A DNA stretch of 64,000 bases, taken from NCBI RefSeq assembly GCF_028747985.1, contig NZ_CP118108.1, forward strand, positions 2,857,501 to 2,921,500, written 5' to 3'. This stretch comes from Paenibacillus urinalis (GTDB lineage Bacteria; Bacillota; Bacilli; Paenibacillales; Paenibacillaceae). Shown here one piece after another: positions 37,012-45,135 of the stretch; positions within the stretch are counted from its first letter, which is position 1; each line of letters starts with the position of its first letter. The translations under genes were made by a program, and so were the position numbers. The notes beneath the pieces are model-generated. The model saw only the letters and a list, made by a program, of their open reading frames with translations. It had not been told where the DNA came from and did no database searches.

Positions 37012-37665
37012 TTACAACCTCCCCGCTGTCAGTTTACGCTCTAGCTGTCTGACTCCCATTGAAACGAGCGTAGTGATGACAAAATACATGAGGAGCAGCA
37101 GAATAAGGATCTCCGTTGTCCAGGAAATGTAATTGTTGCGTAGAACCATCGCCTGATATGTCAAATCCGCCATCGTAATGAAATATACAAGTGAAGTCGA
37201 CTTGATGAGCTCCACAAGCTGATTACCGAACGGAGGGAGCATCTGCATGGAGGCTTGGGGGAGAATAACGTTCCACAACCGCAGGCCAGGCTTCATATTT
37301 AATGCTGTTGCTGCCTCCCATTGTCCTTTCGGTACCGAGAGTACAGCACTTCGAACAATCTCTGATCCGTATGCACCATAATTAAGTCCTACAGCAAGGA
37401 TGGCAGCCAACATTTTTGGAAGCTCGATCCCGATGAACGGAAGTGCAAAATATAGCCAGAATAACTGAACAAGAAGTGAAGTTCCTCGAAATATCTCAAC
37501 GTATATCGTAGTAAGAGTGCGAACGATCCATAGTTTAGACAAGCGGCAGAGCCCAGCCGCAAAGGCTACGATTAGAGCCAGAATTGCTGAAAAGAAAGCG
37601 ACCGTTATTGTAATTTCTGCCCCTTTCAGCAGGGTTGGGAGAAAATCAAGCCATGAACTTGGCAT
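37012..37665 (-). CDS. ehuC: Ectoine/hydroxyectoine ABC permease (EhuC-like)
   Basis: This 217-residue HisM-type permease has helices ITITVAFFSAILALIVAFAA and a GTSLLVQLFWLYFALPFIG segment, with an EAA loop [16 protein letters not shown]. It starts one base after the binding-protein gene stop and pairs with the second permease. Assignment to the Ehu system rests on gene order and neighbours rather than on diagnostic residues. Confidence 0.83.
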   Translation of the reverse strand: MPSSWLDFLPTLLKGAEITITVAFFSAILALIVAFAAGLCRLSKLWIVRTLTTIYVEIFRGTSLLVQLFWLYFALPFIGIELPKMLAAILAVGLNYGAYGSEIVRSAVLSVPKGQWEAATALNMKPGLRLWNVILPQASMQMLPPFGNQLVELIKSTSLVYFITMADLTYQAMVLRNNYISWTTEILILLLLMYFVITTLVSMGVRQLERKLTAGRL

Positions 37666-37666
37666 G

Positions 37667-38566
37667 TTATTCTCCGCATAGGGCTGCAGCTGTCATTTCG
37701 CCTGGAAGCTCTTCTTCAGTAAATCCAAATTCCTGCAAAATTTCTAACAGCTCACCCGACTCCTTCATTTTTGTAAGCTCAGCATTGTATGCTTCTTGAA
37801 ATTCCGTATCCGCCTGACGAAATGCTGTCGCTCCATACCCGCGGACACTCTCACCATCAATGACAGGCTGCTTGAAACCTTCAACACGTTCAATCTGATC
37901 ATCGCTCGCGGACTCCAGCATAGCGGTAAGCGACGGACCTGTCATGGTGATCGCCTGTACTCTGTCTGCTTGCAAAGCACTAATAGCTGAGGCTTGATCG
38001 GGAACCTGAACAATACGGTCAGAAGGAACTCCCGACTCTTCCATATAACCAATTTCTACAGCTCCTGTCATAACTGCTACTTTGGCATTATCATCTGCCG
38101 CAATATCTTCATAGCTGGTTAGGTTAAGGGGATTCCCTTGTTTTACCGCGAGCGACTCCCCAATGCTGTATTCCGGATCTGCAAATAATACAGCTGAACA
38201 GCGATTAGGATTAATAAACATACCTGCCGTAATCATGTCAAAACGATCTGCTTGAAGACCCGCGATTAAAGAACCAAACTCTGTAAGCTCGCCCTTCATC
38301 TCTTTTACACCTAGTCTTTCTAGGATAACTTTTGCAATCTCGACGGCTTCGCCCGTTAGCTCTCCATTTTCGTCTTTATAGGCGTAAGGCTTCTCGTTAG
38401 CAAATCCCACCGTGATATATCCCTGATCAATCGCTTGATCAAGGGTGCTTCCTTTTTCCCCACATGCTGTCAATGACAATACCAAAACAGTTAACAATAC
38501 AAGAATAACGCCCTTCTTCAAACATCCCACAACCTTTCCACGTTCTGTAATCTTGATAAATGGCAT
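37667..38566 (-). CDS. ehuB: Ectoine/hydroxyectoine-binding lipoprotein (EhuB-like)
   Basis: This solute-binding protein of the polar amino acid family has a signal segment ending in a lipobox (LSLTAC), then the SBP_bac_3 features IDQGYITVGFANEKPYAY and GELTGEAVEIAKVIL, and an ALQADRVQAITMTGP segment. EhuB proteins deliver ectoine to EhuCD. The ATG at 38566 has little ribosome site. A TTG at 38521 (MKKGVILVLLTV, signal peptide) with GGAAAGG ten bases upstream is the likely true start. It heads the ehu-ect unit under the riboswitch leader. Confidence 0.85.
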   Translation of the reverse strand: MPFIKITERGKVVGCLKKGVILVLLTVLVLSLTACGEKGSTLDQAIDQGYITVGFANEKPYAYKDENGELTGEAVEIAKVILERLGVKEMKGELTEFGSLIAGLQADRFDMITAGMFINPNRCSAVLFADPEYSIGESLAVKQGNPLNLTSYEDIAADDNAKVAVMTGAVEIGYMEESGVPSDRIVQVPDQASAISALQADRVQAITMTGPSLTAMLESASDDQIERVEGFKQPVIDGESVRGYGATAFRQADTEFQEAYNAELTKMKESGELLEILQEFGFTEEELPGEMTAAALCGE

Positions 38567-38577
38567 AGCAAAATTAA

Positions 38578-38603
38578 CCTAGTATATATATGTTTTTACT
38601 AGG
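38578..38603. promoter_or_regulatory. Inverted repeat just upstream of ehuB
   Basis: CCTAGTA and TACTAGG form a 7-base stem spaced by 12 AT-rich bases. The right arm carries the only AGG before the 38566 ATG, so folding could mask it. A regulatory role is possible but unproven. Confidence 0.4.
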
Positions 38604-38691
38604 ATATTAAACATCAAAAAGTCACGAGTCAGTATGAAAACAAGCCCCAAACAAGTCCTTTTGATTTACTTGTACTCACCTAACTGACATT

Positions 38692-38718
38692 TTATGAGTT
38701 TCTTTCGTTTTTTCTCAT
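38692..38718 (-). CDS. Possible short leader peptide before ehuB
   Basis: A frame of eight codons (MRKNERNS then stop) lies within the ehu leader after an AGGGGGG, three bases from the ATG. It is too short for domain evidence, and its spacing from the ribosome site is tight. It may be a leader peptide or chance. Confidence 0.25.
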   Translation of the reverse strand: MRKNERNS

Positions 38719-38796
38719 GATCCCCCCTTGTAAAATTAAAAAATGACCGCCTATCCAGGGAACAAGACATAGCTCCGCCAGCAGGGGTCAAAATGA

Positions 38797-38835
38797 AGAA
38801 AAAGGCCCCCTTAGAATTAAAAAGGGCCTTTTGTG
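38797..38835 (-). terminator. Rho-independent terminator of the c-di-AMP riboswitch (expression platform)
   Basis: On the minus strand AAAAGGCCCTTTTTA... pairs GGCCC with GGGCC across an AT-rich loop (AAAGGCCC-with-GGGCCTTT) and runs into TTTTT. It lies directly downstream of the aptamer and upstream of ehuB, as expected for a transcription-terminating switch. Confidence 0.8.
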
Positions 38836-38862
38836 ATGATATGCATTATGTATACAAGACCC

Positions 38863-38990
38863 ATCCACTGCTGACGAGGTTAGCTGACGGACTCGGGTAA
38901 GATGGTACCCTACACTCGAATTCAAGTGATTCGCCCCATTAATACTGGTTCCCCCGCTTTCCAGATTCTGTATCTGAAAACTAAGCGTGA
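38863..38990 (-). ncRNA. ydaO/yuaA-type cyclic di-AMP riboswitch aptamer
   Basis: Read on the minus strand the leader contains, in order, the blocks known from ydaO-class aptamers: GCGGGGGAACC, GGGGCGAATC, GTAGGGTACC, ACCCGA and the 3' signature CCGTCAGCTAACCTCGT. The outer helix can be formed by TCACGCT (38990-38984) with AGCAGTG (38872-38866). The known class binds c-di-AMP and usually terminates transcription when the messenger is high. Here it leads into a terminator hairpin and then the ehuBCDA-ectABCD unit. The match to conserved blocks is strong by eye; no covariance model was run. Confidence 0.88.
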
Positions 38991-38994
38991 TTCC

Positions 38995-39023
38995 ATGATA
39001 AAGGGATGTTCTGGAAATGTCAA
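38995..39023 (-). promoter_or_regulatory. Sigma-A promoter of the riboswitch/ehu-ect unit
   Basis: On the minus strand TTGACA (39023-39018) and TATCAT (39000-38995) are separated by 17 bases. The start point would fall a few bases before the aptamer outer helix, matching the expected leader layout. Confidence 0.8.
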
Positions 39024-39260
39024 ACCGATTTTATTGATTTTTTGGAAGAAACTCCGTGTTTTTTGCAATATACAACTGTTTTTATCCCACGTTATACTAT
39101 TTCAACAAATGAATACAAACCCACATTATTCCTTTGTTTGTTAGGTCATAAGCAGTATAATCAGCCATACAAGTGCAGTAACAGAATTAAATCATCAATA
39201 CATAAACTATATAATTTTGTGTTGCAGTGACTCGTGACTAGGTATGTAAATGTATAAAGC
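39024..39260. other. Intergenic region upstream of the ehu-ect promoter
   Basis: This AT-rich stretch lies between the riboswitch promoter and the GH5 terminator. No gene or clear motif was seen in it. Confidence 0.6.
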
Positions 39261-39296
39261 CAAAAACGGCCTGTCCCCTATTACGGGAACACGCCG
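39261..39296 (-). terminator. Rho-independent terminator of the GH5 gene
   Basis: On the minus strand GCGGCGTGTTCCC and GGGGACAGGCCG pair around GTAATA, with one offset pair, followed by TTTTTGG. It lies about 25 bases after the GH5 stop. Confidence 0.8.
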
Positions 39297-39322
39297 CTTG
39301 TACGATTAAACGCATCGCTTAA

Positions 39323-40525
39323 TTATTGCATACCTTGCATGATGGCATTAATGATGCCTTGCTGGGTAACGGTATTATTCGAGCGGTTAAACAGAGCAAA
39401 TCCATGCTGTCCGTTATGACCATTGTCCCAATAAACCGGAACCGATTTGTATTTCTTAGAGGTTGCTGCTACCGCTTTGGCAAAAGCTTGACGGTAAACG
39501 TTATTAGTAGAATCATACGCCGTTTTATCGATAGAGCCGAATTCACCAATGACAACCGGATAGCCTTGGGTTACAAACTTATCATGCATCGCTTTGATTT
39601 GCGATTCCAGATAGTCCTCTTGTCCCCAAGTGGATTTCTTAGAAGGATTCGTTGCCGTTGCACCCCACTGTGTAATATTGCCGGATTCCTCACCTGCAAA
39701 ATCCCATGGAGAGTAATAGTGCGCCGAGATCATGATTCTCTTCTCCGAGCTTGGAATAGCGGAAGATCTGAAATTATCCGTCGGAAGAACGAAGCCATAA
39801 TTACCTACCGTGTAATCAATGTTGGTATTCCAGCCTGGAATCAAGAGCCATCTGGCATTGTTATTGCCTCCGGTCTTGCGGACCGTATCCACAAAGATTT
39901 GATTGTAGGCGTTCAGATTTGCGTAATATGCTGCATTCGGATTGCCGTAAGTACCATCAAATACTTCGTTCATTGATTCAAAAATAAGACGCTCATTATA
40001 GCTGCTGAATTTAGTAGCAATTTGCTGCCAAACCTTTTGGTATTTTTCCTTAATGGCAGCTTGATTACTTCCATTCACCAACAGCCATCCGCCAGGTACG
40101 GAATTGTATCCATCCCCATGAATATTAATAATGACATACATGCCTTCGTTGTAAGCATAGTCAACCACCGTTTTGATTCGGTTCAACCAAGCTTCGTTGA
40201 TTGTATAGTTGGGAGCGCTTCCAATATGATTAAGATACGATACAGGGATTCGAATGGTTTTGAAACCGGCAGCCTTTACCTTTTGAATCAGCTGCGGTGT
40301 AATGACTGGATTGCCCCAAGCGGTCTCATTCGGGGTGCCGTTTACTGTTGCTTCAAGCTGATTGCCTAAATTCCAACCCGCACCCATCTCAGGTACAATT
40401 TGCGAAGCTGACAAAGACCTGAAGTTAGCTGCGGATGCGCGTGTGCTCCAACCTGTAAGGACAACGGTCACTAGTAATACAAGAGCTAAGCTGAGAACGC
40501 CAAATTTCTTCATTTGTGCAAGCAT
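39323..40525 (-). CDS. Secreted GH5 endo-glucanase (cellulase)
   Basis: This 400-residue enzyme begins with a signal peptide (MLAQMKKFG... to ASA near residue 32, ending in A-A-N), so it is exported. The GH5 barrel carries GAGWNLGNQLEA near 48-59, FKTIRIPVSY, the acid/base E187 in FESMNEVFDG and the nucleophile E328 in PVVIGEFGS. These features fit endo-beta-1,4-glucanases of Bacillus and Paenibacillus (GH5_2 or GH5_4 type). Related P. lautus cellulases are known. The ATG at 40525 follows GGAGG by seven bases; an upstream in-frame start lacks a good site. It appears to be a single-gene unit. Confidence 0.88.
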   Translation of the reverse strand: MLAQMKKFGVLSLALVLLVTVVLTGWSTRASAANFRSLSASQIVPEMGAGWNLGNQLEATVNGTPNETAWGNPVITPQLIQKVKAAGFKTIRIPVSYLNHIGSAPNYTINEAWLNRIKTVVDYAYNEGMYVIINIHGDGYNSVPGGWLLVNGSNQAAIKEKYQKVWQQIATKFSSYNERLIFESMNEVFDGTYGNPNAAYYANLNAYNQIFVDTVRKTGGNNNARWLLIPGWNTNIDYTVGNYGFVLPTDNFRSSAIPSSEKRIMISAHYYSPWDFAGEESGNITQWGATATNPSKKSTWGQEDYLESQIKAMHDKFVTQGYPVVIGEFGSIDKTAYDSTNNVYRQAFAKAVAATSKKYKSVPVYWDNGHNGQHGFALFNRSNNTVTQQGIINAIMQGMQ

Positions 40526-40750
40526 AACGAATCCTCCGTTTATCATATTTTGTTTTAACAAGTGATTCATTTAACAACCTTTAATATAACTTTCAGTTGC
40601 AATATTTTCCTCCTCCCCCTAACAATTAAACAAACAAAATATAGTTGTAACACTAACAGAATAACATAATTATGGAAGCGCGTAAATATGGTATTTCGAT
40701 AGTTTCTTACAAATATTTCATTCGTTCAAAGGCGTACACCACGATGCAAC
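40526..40750. other. GH5 upstream region
   Basis: No gene is seen. A weak CcpA-site-like sequence, TGGAAGCGCGTAAA at 40673-40686, matches only part of the known consensus, so carbon-catabolite control of the cellulase gene is only a suggestion. Confidence 0.4.
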
Positions 40751-40753
40751 AAA

Positions 40754-40776
40754 AAAGCCGCTGAATCAGCGGCTTT
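40754..40776 (-). terminator. Rho-independent terminator after Gfo/Idh/MocA gene
   Basis: AAAGCCGCTGA and TCAGCGGCTTT form an 11-base stem with a one-base centre, and the minus-strand 3' side continues into TTTTTTG. It lies about 55 bases downstream of the oxidoreductase stop. Confidence 0.85.
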
Positions 40777-40830
40777 ACGAAAGGATCGTCAATGAAATTT
40801 ATGATTCACCTCATCTATTATTGGATTTAA

Positions 40831-41982
40831 CTATTCCAATGACGTACCTGTAGTAATCTCTTGATCAGCGAAATTATCGATATGACCACTTTTTTCATAG
40901 AAATGAATGGCATGCTGTTTGACGCCTGCTTGCGTATAGAATGAATCCCCCGCAGCCAGCGGAAGACTAACGATCTCTCCTGTACTGGCCGCTGTATAAA
41001 TAGCCATGATCATTTCCAAGGTCGTACGTCCGCTAACTCCGTCAATCAATGGGGGTTCGCCTGTCTCAATAGCACGCAGGACATTATCAATTTGAGCAGC
41101 ATGCCCCTCATACGGCAGATCAGGCAGACGCTCATAAGCTTGTTGCAGCTGTTCTTCGAGCTCGGCATTCTTTTCAGGGAAACCGTTCGACTTCGAAGAG
41201 GAAGCGTATATTTTCCAAGGGGCCGAAATTCGAGCATGCCTTCCTTGAAAAATAAACTGCTGCTCTTCACCATGATGCACAACCGAGCTGGTGATCTGTC
41301 CGAGTGCCCCATTCGGAAAACGAAGCATCGCAATCGATAGATCTTCCACCTCCGCATTGTCATGGGAAACATTGCTCATGAATGCTTGAACCTGACTCGG
41401 ACGTCCCATCATCCAGAGCAAGGCGTCAATATGATGAACCGCATGGTTCAGCGTACATCCGCCTCCTTCCTTCTCCCAGGTACCACGCCACCAGAGATCA
41501 TAGTAACAGTGACCGCGCCACCAGAAGGAATCCACTTGAGCATGCAGGATGGGTCCTGCAAGCCCGGTGTCCAGCATCTTTTTAAGCTTCATGATTGGAT
41601 TGGTGAACCGGTTTTGAGCCACCACTGACAATACTTTACCGCTCTTCTGGGCGGCTTCGATCATGAGATCACATTCCTCCAGCGATGAAGCCATGGGCTT
41701 TTCCACCAGAACATGAATTCCCGCATTCAGAAAATCGATCGCTGTCCGTGCATGCTCATATGGAGGTAGACAGATGGAGACGAGATCAATTCCGTCATGA
41801 AGCAGTTCTTTGTAATCGCTGACAACTTTAGCGCCCAGTCCATACTCCTCTTTCTTTGCTTCAGCCTTGTCAGGATATATATCACATAAGGCTGCTATTT
41901 GACAGCGATCCTTAAACTGTAAAAAACCATCAATATGAGCTCTGGAAATGGCCCCAGCACCAATAATCGCAACCTTTTGCAT
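40831..41982 (-). CDS. Gfo/Idh/MocA family oxidoreductase
   Basis: This 383-residue protein has an N-terminal Rossmann fold (VAIIGAGAISRAHIDGF, GxGxxG), the conserved EKPMASS segment around residue 94 and a C-terminal alpha/beta domain with GGGCTLNHAVHHID, typical of NAD(P)-dependent sugar or inositol dehydrogenases. It is divergent from an AraC-type regulator gene whose product contains a cupin-like N-terminus. The substrate is probably a sugar or polyol derivative and cannot be named. Confidence 0.85.
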   Translation of the reverse strand: MQKVAIIGAGAISRAHIDGFLQFKDRCQIAALCDIYPDKAEAKKEEYGLGAKVVSDYKELLHDGIDLVSICLPPYEHARTAIDFLNAGIHVLVEKPMASSLEECDLMIEAAQKSGKVLSVVAQNRFTNPIMKLKKMLDTGLAGPILHAQVDSFWWRGHCYYDLWWRGTWEKEGGGCTLNHAVHHIDALLWMMGRPSQVQAFMSNVSHDNAEVEDLSIAMLRFPNGALGQITSSVVHHGEEQQFIFQGRHARISAPWKIYASSSKSNGFPEKNAELEEQLQQAYERLPDLPYEGHAAQIDNVLRAIETGEPPLIDGVSGRTTLEMIMAIYTAASTGEIVSLPLAAGDSFYTQAGVKQHAIHFYEKSGHIDNFADQEITTGTSLE

Positions 41983-42147
41983 TGCACATCCTCCCTTTAC
42001 CTAACGTTGTCCTCAACCATGATCATACCTCAACAAGAGTATTCATTGTGATGCTGTAATGTGGATAAAATAACGCTATATTGCGGTTTTGTAAAAGGTT
42101 CGATATATTGGTAGCATTGAAGATACATGCTGGGAGGATGATGCAAT

Positions 42148-43032
42148 ATGCGATATGATCTTCATCATTTTAATGAAAAGAATCTGCATTTCGCGTACAG
42201 ACGCAAAAGTATTAATAATGAACATAGGGAAACATTTCACTCTCATCTGGGCATCGAGCTGCTATTCATCCACGATGGGCGCGGTACGATGATCGTAAAT
42301 AACCGAAGCTATGAGATTAAACCCGGCATGCTCTGTATATTTCAGCCTTATCAGCTTCATCATCTAACATTGGATTATTCAAATGATCAATGTTTTGAAA
42401 GATCCATGGCTATTTTTGAACCCAGTCTGTATGATTCCTATTTCGAAAAATGGCCTGTGCTTCACGCTTTTTTTAAACATATTTGTCAAGGTAATCTGCC
42501 CTTTCCCTGCCTGTATGACGTTGACGATCAGCAAATCCTCATTCACCAATTCAAATCCTTCCAAGAGCGTATCCCTAATATAGACGAGTCCAATCGCTCA
42601 GAGGAGGTTTCACTCTTTCTTGTCAACTTGTTCCATTTAATTCATCCCCTGTGGATTGAACGGGAAGGTAATTCGGCAATTCTTCCTGTTAAGCGCAAAA
42701 ACCACCAGGTGGAAAAAATATTAAGCTGGATCGAAAAAAACTATCATACTCCTTATCGTTTGGACGACTTAGCCGCTTCCTTACACCTCTCTTCTTACCA
42801 CCTTGCTCACTTATTCAAAGAAGCAGCCGGAGTCAGCATTTCTCAATACATTGCGGCTCGCAGAATACATCAGTCTGTTCAATTGTTAACAACGACAAAC
42901 AAGCCGATCCTGGTCATTGCAGAGGAAATCGGCTTAATGAATGTGTCGTATTTTTGCAAATTATTTAAAGACTATATGGGTGTTACACCGCTCCAGTATC
43001 GTAAAAGATGGATTAATCATCCGTTTAATTGA
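42148..43032 (+). CDS. AraC-type regulator with cupin sensor domain
   Basis: This 294-residue regulator has an N-terminal AraC-binding cupin-like domain (ETFHSHLGIELLFIHDG, IKPGMLCIFQPYQLHHL) and a C-terminal pair of helix-turn-helices (YRLDDLAASLHLSSYHLAHL, then ISQYIAARRIHQSVQLL and YFCKLFKDYMGVTPLQYR). It is divergent from the oxidoreductase gene, with the starts 165 bases apart, and probably activates it on binding a sugar. The ligand is unknown. Confidence 0.87.
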   Translation: MRYDLHHFNEKNLHFAYRRKSINNEHRETFHSHLGIELLFIHDGRGTMIVNNRSYEIKPGMLCIFQPYQLHHLTLDYSNDQCFERSMAIFEPSLYDSYFEKWPVLHAFFKHICQGNLPFPCLYDVDDQQILIHQFKSFQERIPNIDESNRSEEVSLFLVNLFHLIHPLWIEREGNSAILPVKRKNHQVEKILSWIEKNYHTPYRLDDLAASLHLSSYHLAHLFKEAAGVSISQYIAARRIHQSVQLLTTTNKPILVIAEEIGLMNVSYFCKLFKDYMGVTPLQYRKRWINHPFN

Positions 43033-43053
43033 AAGTAATGAATCCAACTCCGC

Positions 43054-43872
43054 CTAAGATTTTGCCAGCCAATGAGCAGGGAATTTCAAATAACGGGGTA
43101 ATTGAGTATGTTGATTCCCCTTTGCCGAATTGACTTGTGCTTGAGTAAGGAAGATACATCCCGTTAGATTTGCACCAGACAAATCAGCGTTTCTTAGGTC
43201 TGCCCCAATAAAATCCACTTTTCTTAAGTCAGCTTTTCTCAGATCAGATGCAATTAATAAGGCCCCTCGTAGATTTGCACCTCTGAAGTCAATACCTTTC
43301 AAATTTGCACCTAAATAATCCAGTCCTCTGCGTACTTTACTTTTTTTATTGCTTTGAATGAAATCTTTTCGAACCCATTCACTTGTTTTCAATAATAAAT
43401 CATTCACGATTGCCCTATGATTTGCTACATCTAAATTCAATATATCGCTAGGGTTAAGTCTCGTTAGGGATAAAGTTTGCTCATAAACGCTGTGTAACTC
43501 ATCATGTATGGTGTGAGTGTCTTCTAAATCCAAGGCTTGATGTAAGTAATACAGCATTTCATGTAATTGTTGAACAATAGGAAACACGGCAAACATTTCA
43601 TTCGATAACGCTGGATTGGATTTCCAATCTCTGCCTTTGTAAATTTCTTGCGAAACATGTTGTCCTGCTCCAAAGCATTCATAGGAAACACATCCATGAA
43701 AGCCCTTATCTCTCAGATGCTCATGTATGCTGCAGCGATGATCTGAATACAAGTTACGACAAGGGACTCCCCCTTCTTTATCAAAAGAAAAATCGGCTGA
43801 TTTGGCATAGGGTAAGGCTACACAGCATATTCCAAAGCAATTCTCACAATCTGATTGTAATCTGGTATTCAA
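43054..43872 (-). CDS. Cys-rich pentapeptide-repeat protein
   Basis: This 272-residue protein combines an N-terminal cysteine cluster (CENCFGICC with Cys 9, 12, 16, 17, then Cys 38, 47, 61 and 66), resembling metal- or cluster-binding YkgJ-like segments, with a helical middle and a pentapeptide repeat (about 188-243) having A(D/N)LxG cycles such as ADLRNADLSGANLTG. Pentapeptide helices can mimic DNA (as in Qnr proteins) or act as scaffolds. No signal peptide is seen. The function is unknown and the domain combination is noteworthy. Confidence 0.75.
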   Translation of the reverse strand: MNTRLQSDCENCFGICCVALPYAKSADFSFDKEGGVPCRNLYSDHRCSIHEHLRDKGFHGCVSYECFGAGQHVSQEIYKGRDWKSNPALSNEMFAVFPIVQQLHEMLYYLHQALDLEDTHTIHDELHSVYEQTLSLTRLNPSDILNLDVANHRAIVNDLLLKTSEWVRKDFIQSNKKSKVRRGLDYLGANLKGIDFRGANLRGALLIASDLRKADLRKVDFIGADLRNADLSGANLTGCIFLTQAQVNSAKGNQHTQLPRYLKFPAHWLAKS

Positions 43873-43919
43873 ATAAACACTTCCTATTCATTCTTACTAT
43901 AAATCCACTTTAACCATAT

Positions 43920-44234
43920 TCAATTATGATTCTGACCCCACTCGCTCATCTGATCAAGGAATACAATCATAGACCTTCCTGATGATGTCAACGTATATTC
44001 TACTCTTGGCCTTGGTTCGGGATATGCTCTCCTTTCAATAATTCCGTCACCCTCAAGCTCACGTAGCTGCTCTGTTAGTATTTTTTTTGAAATGGATGGA
44101 AGATGCCTTTGCAGTTCACTATACCGTACTGGTTTGTTGTTATTGAATAGATGCCTATATATAGGAATTTTCCATCTTCCGCTTAGCATAGATATCACCG
44201 ACTCTACCGGACATTCACTCGGCTGGACAGGCAT
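43920..44234 (-). CDS. HxlR-type transcriptional regulator
   Basis: This 104-residue protein is a HxlR winged helix (CPVESVISMLSGRWKIPIYR, then RYSELQRHLPSISKKILTEQ, with REL and GIIERRAYPEPRPRVEYTLT). HxlR proteins often sense redox or reactive carbonyl stress through a conserved N-terminal Cys; here a Cys precedes the VESV segment. It is divergent from an NAD(P)-binding oxidoreductase gene 126 bases away, a usual target arrangement. Confidence 0.87.
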   Translation of the reverse strand: MPVQPSECPVESVISMLSGRWKIPIYRHLFNNNKPVRYSELQRHLPSISKKILTEQLRELEGDGIIERRAYPEPRPRVEYTLTSSGRSMIVFLDQMSEWGQNHN

Positions 44235-44360
44235 TATCTCACCTCACTTATTTTCAATTATATACCAAAGCACATACAAACGGATTGGATACTTAAAAGT
44301 GCCTAATTGTACATAAGAATTAAAACTCATACAATCACTCCTAGAAGGGAGAGAATGAAC

Positions 44361-44999
44361 ATGAATATCGGGATTCTTGGCGCGGGGAACGTAGGTACAA
44401 TGTTAGGCAAAGGGTTAATTAGGGCGGGTTATAATGTCTGCATCAGCAGTCGTGTTTCACATGATCCCAAACATTTAAAATGGAAGCATGAAGTAGGTAC
44501 AGCAGGAGATATTACAGCATTTCATGAAGCCGCGCTGTTTGGTGAGTTGATTATTCTGGCTCTTCCATGGTATTGCTTAAAAGATGTCATTGAAACAATT
44601 AATCCTGTCTATTTCAAAAATAAGACGGTCGTTGATGTAAGCAATGCGGTATATTTTGATGACGGTCCACGCTTGCAGCTTGTTGATACATCAGCAGGAG
44701 AAGTCATCCAACAGCTGTTACCGGAAAGTCATGTTGTTAAAACATTAAATACAGTCAGCGACAAGATTATGATTCATCCCCATTTCAAGGAAGGCTCTCC
44801 CATTATGTTTATATCTGGGAACAATCCATCCTCCAAAAATCAGGTCAACACTCTTCTTAAGGACCTGGGTTGGTCCACGATTGTTGACCTGGGTGATATT
44901 AGACAAAGCCGATTACAAGAATCCATGATGCTAGCGTGCGTGATCAGTGAAACTCAATTACAATCGCCAGGATCGGCGTTTGCCTTATTGAGAAATTAA
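44361..44999 (+). CDS. NAD(P)-binding reductase (F420-reductase-like / NADP oxidoreductase)
   Basis: This protein of about 212 residues has a Rossmann fold with the GxGxxG motif GILGAGNVGTMLG at the N-terminus, a second Rossmann half with IILALPWYCLKD, and a C-terminal helical region. It matches the NADP-oxidoreductase coenzyme F420-dependent-like family of Firmicutes. The ATG at 44361 (or 44355) follows AAGGGAG. It is divergent from an HxlR regulator, which may control it. Substrate and partner are unknown. Confidence 0.82.
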   Translation: MNIGILGAGNVGTMLGKGLIRAGYNVCISSRVSHDPKHLKWKHEVGTAGDITAFHEAALFGELIILALPWYCLKDVIETINPVYFKNKTVVDVSNAVYFDDGPRLQLVDTSAGEVIQQLLPESHVVKTLNTVSDKIMIHPHFKEGSPIMFISGNNPSSKNQVNTLLKDLGWSTIVDLGDIRQSRLQESMMLACVISETQLQSPGSAFALLRN

Positions 45000-45078
45000 G
45001 CTATTATTCTCATCGAAACCTAGATCCTCGTTGTTTGTCCACTTCATAATCTTATCCTGTTTTAATTATAATGAAGAA

Positions 45079-45115
45079 ACGCCCATTCCCTGCTTATGGT
45101 GCGGGAATGGGCGTA
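45079..45115. terminator. Convergent Rho-independent terminator
   Basis: ACGCCCATTCCC and GGGAATGGGCGT form a strong stem around a 13-base loop between two converging genes (44999 on plus and 45136 on minus). T runs flank it weakly on each side, so it could serve both. Confidence 0.75.
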
Positions 45116-45135
45116 TTGAGGTTACCAGAATGCTG

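Noticed and set aside
38902..39230. Two plus-strand frames of 74-80 codons over the ehu leader
   Set aside because: They are antisense to the riboswitch and promoter, and their products look random.
39326..39976. A 216-codon open frame on the plus strand
   Set aside because: It lies antisense to the GH5 cellulase, has no ribosome site and its product has no domain; it is a shadow frame.
40673..40686. TGGAAGCGCGTAAA as a CcpA (cre) site
   Set aside because: Only the left half fits the consensus; kept as a weak note, not as a site.
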